Shown in pieces: positions 17,593 through 21,542 of a stretch of 21,542 bases of DNA. This DNA comes from Rhodocollybia butyracea (lineage: Eukaryota > Basidiomycota > Agaricomycetes > Agaricales > Omphalotaceae), in NCBI GenBank assembly GCA_015501585.1, contig JADNRY010000924.1, positions 1 through 21,542 on the forward strand, given 5' to 3'. How positions within the stretch are numbered: the stretch's first letter is position 1; each line of letters starts with the position of its first letter. Position numbers and translations under genes: made by a program. Under the pieces are notes generated by a model that saw nothing but the letters and a program-made list of their open reading frames with translations, had not been told where the DNA came from and ran no database searches.

Positions 17593-18423
17593 AACCTGTG
17601 AAGAAATTGGTAAATGATTCGATCCGCAACTATAGTATTATACTTGAAAGGAAAGAAAGGTGGAGTTCCAAGATACAGGTGTCTGTCTAAGCCTGTATCC
17701 GATCCCTAATCAAATACCAATATTGTCGGGTTGGTTTTTGCAGGTTTTTGCGGGGCTGCGCGACCCATCTATCGCACGTTTCTTCGCTCCTCGATCTAAA
17801 AGGTATCGTGGAATTATTTCCCTCCACACCCTGGGGATTTCAAGAATTTCAAACCTTGTCAATGCGATTCGTTTGGCGAATTCAAAGCTGAAGTTCAAGA
17901 AAGGTGAAGCTTGTTAAATTTGACGTGTGTACATCGATAGCGACCCGCGGAATTGTGACCTGCCGTTTGTGAATTCCCACCTGCGACAGTGGCCATTGTT
18001 CGACTAAAAAGGCAATCCAGATAATCATTAGCACGTAAATTCTTTTGCCATTGATAGTTCTGGGTTTAGATATCAAATCTAACCGCCAAATACTTGGGGT
18101 ATCAATGATGTATGTAGAAGTAAACTGCGGTATTTTTGGAAACAGTGTGCCGTGAAATGTTCCGCGGGTGTAACAGGAAGGAAGGTATTAATTATCCGAG
18201 AGCGCTGAACGCTGGGCGATCGTTACTTCACGGAGGAGATAACTTAGTGGGACTAACGTCAATTTTCACTACTTTGAATTTGAGCACAATCCATGGGAAA
18301 AAAAACGCCACATGAGAAATTAGTTGTTTACGAGCTGCAAATTGTGCAGTCAAGCGAATCCTTTCTGCCTAAGCTGTCTAAAGAAAGATTCAGAACATAC
18401 TTGGGAGATAAAGATAGCCAGAC
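17593..18423. other. Intergenic spacer with repeat copy
   Basis: No gene is supported. A frame at 17660-17917 lacks an ATG start and shows no splice continuation. The part nearest 17592 is the leader of the minus-strand gene. The diverged repeat at 17972-18073 is listed separately. Confidence 0.45.
17972..18073. repeat. About 100-bp dispersed repeat, copy 2
   Basis: Counterpart of 13341-13443 in the same orientation, sharing CCATTGTTCGACTAAAAAGG exactly. It lies about 350 bp beyond the 3' end of the 547-aa gene, while copy 1 lies about 510 bp beyond the 3' end of the viroplasmin-like gene. The two copies therefore bracket the 13952-17592 gene pair. Confidence 0.6.
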
Positions 18424-20286
18424 TTACTCGTCGAGCTCTGCAGGAAAGATCAGGTCCTTCCGCATTTTTTTAGGGCAGATTATTTCATTAACTAGACCTT
18501 GACCTCCCTTGCGCCACCCAGGCTCTCGTTCTTCCAACCATTCTGCACGATAAAGGTTGAAAGGCACGCCTCGTGGATATTTAGTAGTTTCGCTTTTCTT
18601 CCCCTTGCGAAGTCGAACACGGGGAGGAGCTCCAGTAGTGAAACGCACGCCGAAACTATCGGTATACATCCGAGTGTGGTTGTGGAGTGCATCGACCTTT
18701 CGAAAGAAATTGCCAACTGTAGGATCTCGCCACTGGGGTTCCAGAACTTCAAATTGATTATTAGAAGCGGAGCCTGAGGAATTGGCGGCGTCGTCTGGTT
18801 CGTCTGATGATACACCGTCGATACCAAGTTGATCTAGTACCGGAATAAATTGTCGAAGTGAAGTAAGTGCCTCCATGGTCGAACGTCGTTGTTTAAAGGT
18901 CTACACCAGGAACCAGAACAGACGCTGTGAGATGCTGTTTCAGTTTTCAATAAAACATAACGCACCGTTGTCTTTCTCGTTCGCTTGTTGTTGAGCCGCT
19001 CTTTTTGTAGTTGTTCTTCCTGAGTTCGCTGGGACTCCTTGTAGTCGCGAACCAAAGAACGCATACGTGTAGCGAAGGCTGCACGGAGACGATCGCGTTG
19101 CTTCTTACCAGAAACCTTCATAAATCTCCTCTTCTCTACATAATCAGCGAAAACATAAGCCGCGCCTTTATTCCATGGACAAGCAGGCTTTCTATCGACG
19201 CAATATCGAAAGTCCGCAATCCCACAAGGACGAGCGAGTGGATTTTGCTTGAACTCTTTAGCAAAATTATTAGCTTCTCGATCAGAGACAGTAGCTAGCA
19301 GAGAATATTGCCGTCCGCCGACAAGCTCATGCAACCAATCGCGGACATCCATCTGAATAATGCACTTTAGCGGATATTCTCAAAAGGCGGGTCATACTCA
19401 CCTTGAAAGCATTCTCGGCTTTCTTCTCCTTGTCATTTTTGACCTTCTTTTTTTTGGAGACACCAGCCCAAGTGTCATCCTTGCCACTCTCCTCGCTATC
19501 TGCATCATTGCCTGCCCCATCATCAGTTTCTGGTTCTTCTTCACTTTCCGGCCAAGCTCCACCCGACTCAGGGTCCGGATCCCCACTGTCGACCTCCATA
19601 GGTGTAACTACCTCCGTCTCCTTCTCTTTCCCCTTCTCCTCCTTCCTCCTCGCTCTCTCCCTTGTGTCAGTTCGGCCGCGAAATGATGGCTGACTGTTTA
19701 ATCGCTCCTCGAGATTTAACAGTGATCTCGCCGTAGCCGATTGTGCATGATTCACGTTGTTCAGGGTTGTTGCCACCCCCGAAAGAGTCTGAGCGATGGT
19801 GGACTGGGTGGTGGTCACTGAGTTAAAGTTGGTGGTCATCGTAGCTGATACGGACGCGAGGGTTTCCGTGTTAAGGGAGATCATTTGTTGCATACTTTGT
19901 CGATTGGATTCAATCATCTCGCTTTGGAATTTCGCGAAATTCATACTGAGCATTTCTTCTAACTAAATGCCCATCTGTAGTTAACTTTTTTCATTGTATT
20001 TCGCGATCACGTACGAGATGGTGCCTTTCATCTCGCCCCTCATCTCCCACCTTCCTCCTCTTGGAGGTTCCTCGGGAGGAGGATGCACTTGGGTTAGGGC
20101 TTGGACTTTTGCTGCTTGTAGTGTAGGATCCGGCTGGGCCAGCGCTTGCAGGCTGGAGACACCGTCAGATATATGGTTGTCAGTTAATGCTATAATGTCA
20201 CTTACCTGATAATCGTGTGCAGAGAAAGTCGGCTGGGTAGGAGTTTTGTCGTTGACGTCTGCCATATGAGCGTCATTATCAGCCAT
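18424..20286 (-). CDS. 547-aa coiled-coil/acidic protein, G-[MV]-SSDE family expanded in Agaricomycetes
   Basis: Exons 20286-20206, 20152-20015, 19962-19402, 19352-18966 and 18900-18424 join in phase 0 throughout (introns 53, 52, 49 and 65 nt) to 1644 nt. The N-terminus (1-73) is disordered with a nuclear-type basic cluster SKRRK at 57-61. Residues 74-170 form a Ser/Thr/Gln/Asn-rich, probably coiled-coil stretch (EEMLSMNFAKFQSEMIESNR...). Next come a basic patch, an acidic region (ESEEEPETDDGAGNDADSEE) and KKKKVKNDKEKK. Residues 261-389 hold WLHELVGG, a cysteine pair (FRYCVDRKPACPWNKG) and a basic helix (RRFMKVSGKKQRDRLRAAFA). The C-terminal part has GIDGVSSDEPDD (416-426), VLEPQWRDPTVGNFFRKVDA, a PRVRLRKG motif and YPRGVPFNLYRAEWL. 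I associate this C-terminal pattern with a large family of uncharacterised agaricomycete proteins, sometimes near transposons. Function is unknown; nuclear location is inferred. Confidence 0.75.
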
Positions 20287-20766
20287 GATGTAGACAGTAA
20301 AAGTGCGGTGAAAGTGAGAGAAGGGGAATTTCTTTGTGCGAACCCCAAATTTGATTTGACACGAGGACGAGATTGACGGCTGTCTGCGGGGCGCCACGAA
20401 ATGTTTATGCAGTGATAAAAGGCGATAAGCCCCTTGATGGCAGTATACACGAGTGTGATCCTGTTTTGGGGTCTAAAATTGGGTGAAGCAAAGGCGAGTG
20501 AAAGAAACACCTACTGAGATGAGAAAAAGGCTGAAAAGTGATATGTGATCAATGAAATTACTGATTCGTCGAGAGATACTCGAGAGATTTGATAACAGGA
20601 CATTTGGTCCTTCTAACCTAAATGGAAAATGGCTCGGAAAACAACATATAGATTGACTATGCTAGCAGACAGAAAACCGTATATCTAACTTTTATCGGCG
20701 AAGGCTGTAGTTAATGGCTCCAGAGAGGTGTCCATCTGAACTCCACGCGCCGCATCCAAACAAGGT
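20287..20766. other. Intergenic region between minus-strand genes
   Basis: No gene is supported. On the minus strand the 60 bases before the start at 20286 are pyrimidine-rich, as expected of a fungal leader. The rest contains no clear repeats. The 3' end of the next gene lies at 20767. Confidence 0.45.
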
Positions 20767-21542
20767 CTAAAAGTCACCTAAGTCAACTTCCAACGACGCC
20801 ATCGATACGATCTTGTTTTTAGACTGAGGAATGCTACCTCTTGGGTTAGTTTTGCGATGAGATTTAAGCAAGTTACATACGGGGTGGCCGAAGGATTTTC
20901 CAAGCTCTTAGAACTCTGCATTCGCTGAAAGACCCTGATATTGGCATTTCGAATCTTTCCGCTTAAGGAAGTATACTTGTCGATGCCGTATTTGGATTCG
21001 AATTCCGTGAGCAGCTCGTCTAATCTTAGGACCTCTGCGTGTTGGATTTCTAGTTGCGCGCGCTCGAGTTGTGCTAGTTTGGTAGAATGTACGCGTTTTT
21101 GCCAATCTTCAAACCTCCAGAATGTTTTGGTGGCTGGATGTTTGATGCGGTTCAGCTCCGAAGCAAGGTGGGCCATTACTTTAGTTTTGATTTCGACGTC
21201 GTGCGTTGTTGGGAAGGGGACGTCATCCCGAGACGTAAACTCCTTGTAAATGGTAAATTCCTCCTAGCGAAGCATTAGAATGGACCTGAAAGAGAAAGGA
21301 CCTTTCTTACTTCGGTAAAAGCACCGTTAGATATGAGATCCAAGGCGATATGTCTGATGACACTTCCACAGACTAATTTTACGGTGCAATTGCAGATTAC
21401 TCCGTCGATTTTGTATGGTTGTACCGTTCCTTTCGACAAGGCTAACATGAAGTATAGTAGTAAATAGACGGTTCGGGAGAGAAATAGCCTGAAGATGCTC
21501 ACCGTTTACTTGTGAAATTTCATATCTTCCAGGACTAGTCTG
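20767..21542 (-). CDS. 3' part of a hypothetical protein gene, cut by the right edge
   Basis: Exons on the minus strand: edge-21503, 21441-21311, 21263-20881 and 20839-20767. Introns are 61, 47 and 41 nt, the last with a good ACTAAC branch word. Joined, they give 208 residues and a TAG stop. The visible protein begins QTSPGRYEISQVN, passes a Cys-containing mixed region (YKIDGVICNCTVKLVCGSVI), EEEFTIYKEFTSRDDVPFP, and a long amphipathic, probably coiled-coil helix (FWRFEDWQKRVHSTKLAQLE...LRLDELLTEFESKYGIDKY). It ends in a Ser/Lys-rich tail. A different last acceptor would give an alternative end (PLKTRSYRWRRWKLT). The start codon is outside the window. I do not recognise the family. Confidence 0.6.

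Noticed and set aside
19360..19693. Plus-strand open frames opposite the 547-aa gene
   Set aside because: Antisense shadows of its acidic, low-complexity region; no start or splice support.
1..21542. CRISPR arrays, bacterial-type operons, rRNA genes, intact tRNA genes
   Set aside because: No regularly spaced repeat-spacer series, no Shine-Dalgarno pattern, and no rRNA or complete tRNA structure was seen. The intron-rich genes indicate a eukaryote.

Overview
This window reads as nuclear DNA of a filamentous basidiomycete, most likely an agaricomycete. Genes are split into many short exons by introns that are mostly 35-75 nt long with GT..AG ends. There are no bacterial operon signals, upstream regions are CT-rich, and one gene belongs to the G-[MV]-SSDE family that I associate with Agaricomycetes. 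All gene models below were assembled by hand, by joining open stretches at splice sites so that phase is kept and the total is a whole number of codons. No search was run.

Left half (1-10,000): repeat-rich and gene-poor, resembling subtelomeric or relic-transposon DNA. It holds a short CCCTAA-type tract (767-815) beside a near-perfect telomere-motif palindrome (839-866), many small inverted repeats, a broken gene with one in-frame stop (1403-2099), a decayed Smr-type relic (7028-7482), and a diverged duplication of about 1.3 kb (about 2640-3935 and 7545-8935). Two intact small genes stand in it in tandem on the + strand (3938-4444 and 5469-5971). They are paralogous GIY-YIG/T5orf172-type nuclease-like proteins of 132 and 133 aa, with both introns at the same codons.

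Middle (10,000-13,950): two divergently oriented genes with hydrophobic segments. The minus-strand one (10278-11077) has several membrane segments, with possible 5' exons cut off by a TAG. The plus-strand one (11989-13085) has nine exons, a Ser/Pro-rich N-terminal region and one C-terminal membrane helix. Neither is recognised.

Right half (13,950-21,542): gene-dense, four consecutive genes all on the minus strand. They are a 356-aa protein with two viroplasmin-like (RNase H1 N-terminal-like) modules, a ten-exon 439-aa protein of unknown function, a 547-aa coiled-coil/acidic protein of the G-[MV]-SSDE family, and a gene cut by the right edge (208 aa visible). The viroplasmin-like protein hints at RNA or RNA:DNA hybrid binding, and the 547-aa protein has nuclear-type basic clusters. 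Nothing in the sequence shows that the four genes act together.

The most noteworthy content is the pair of intact GIY-YIG genes in decayed repeat DNA, one sitting directly behind a duplicated CT-rich leader whose second copy has no gene, and the co-oriented block on the right.
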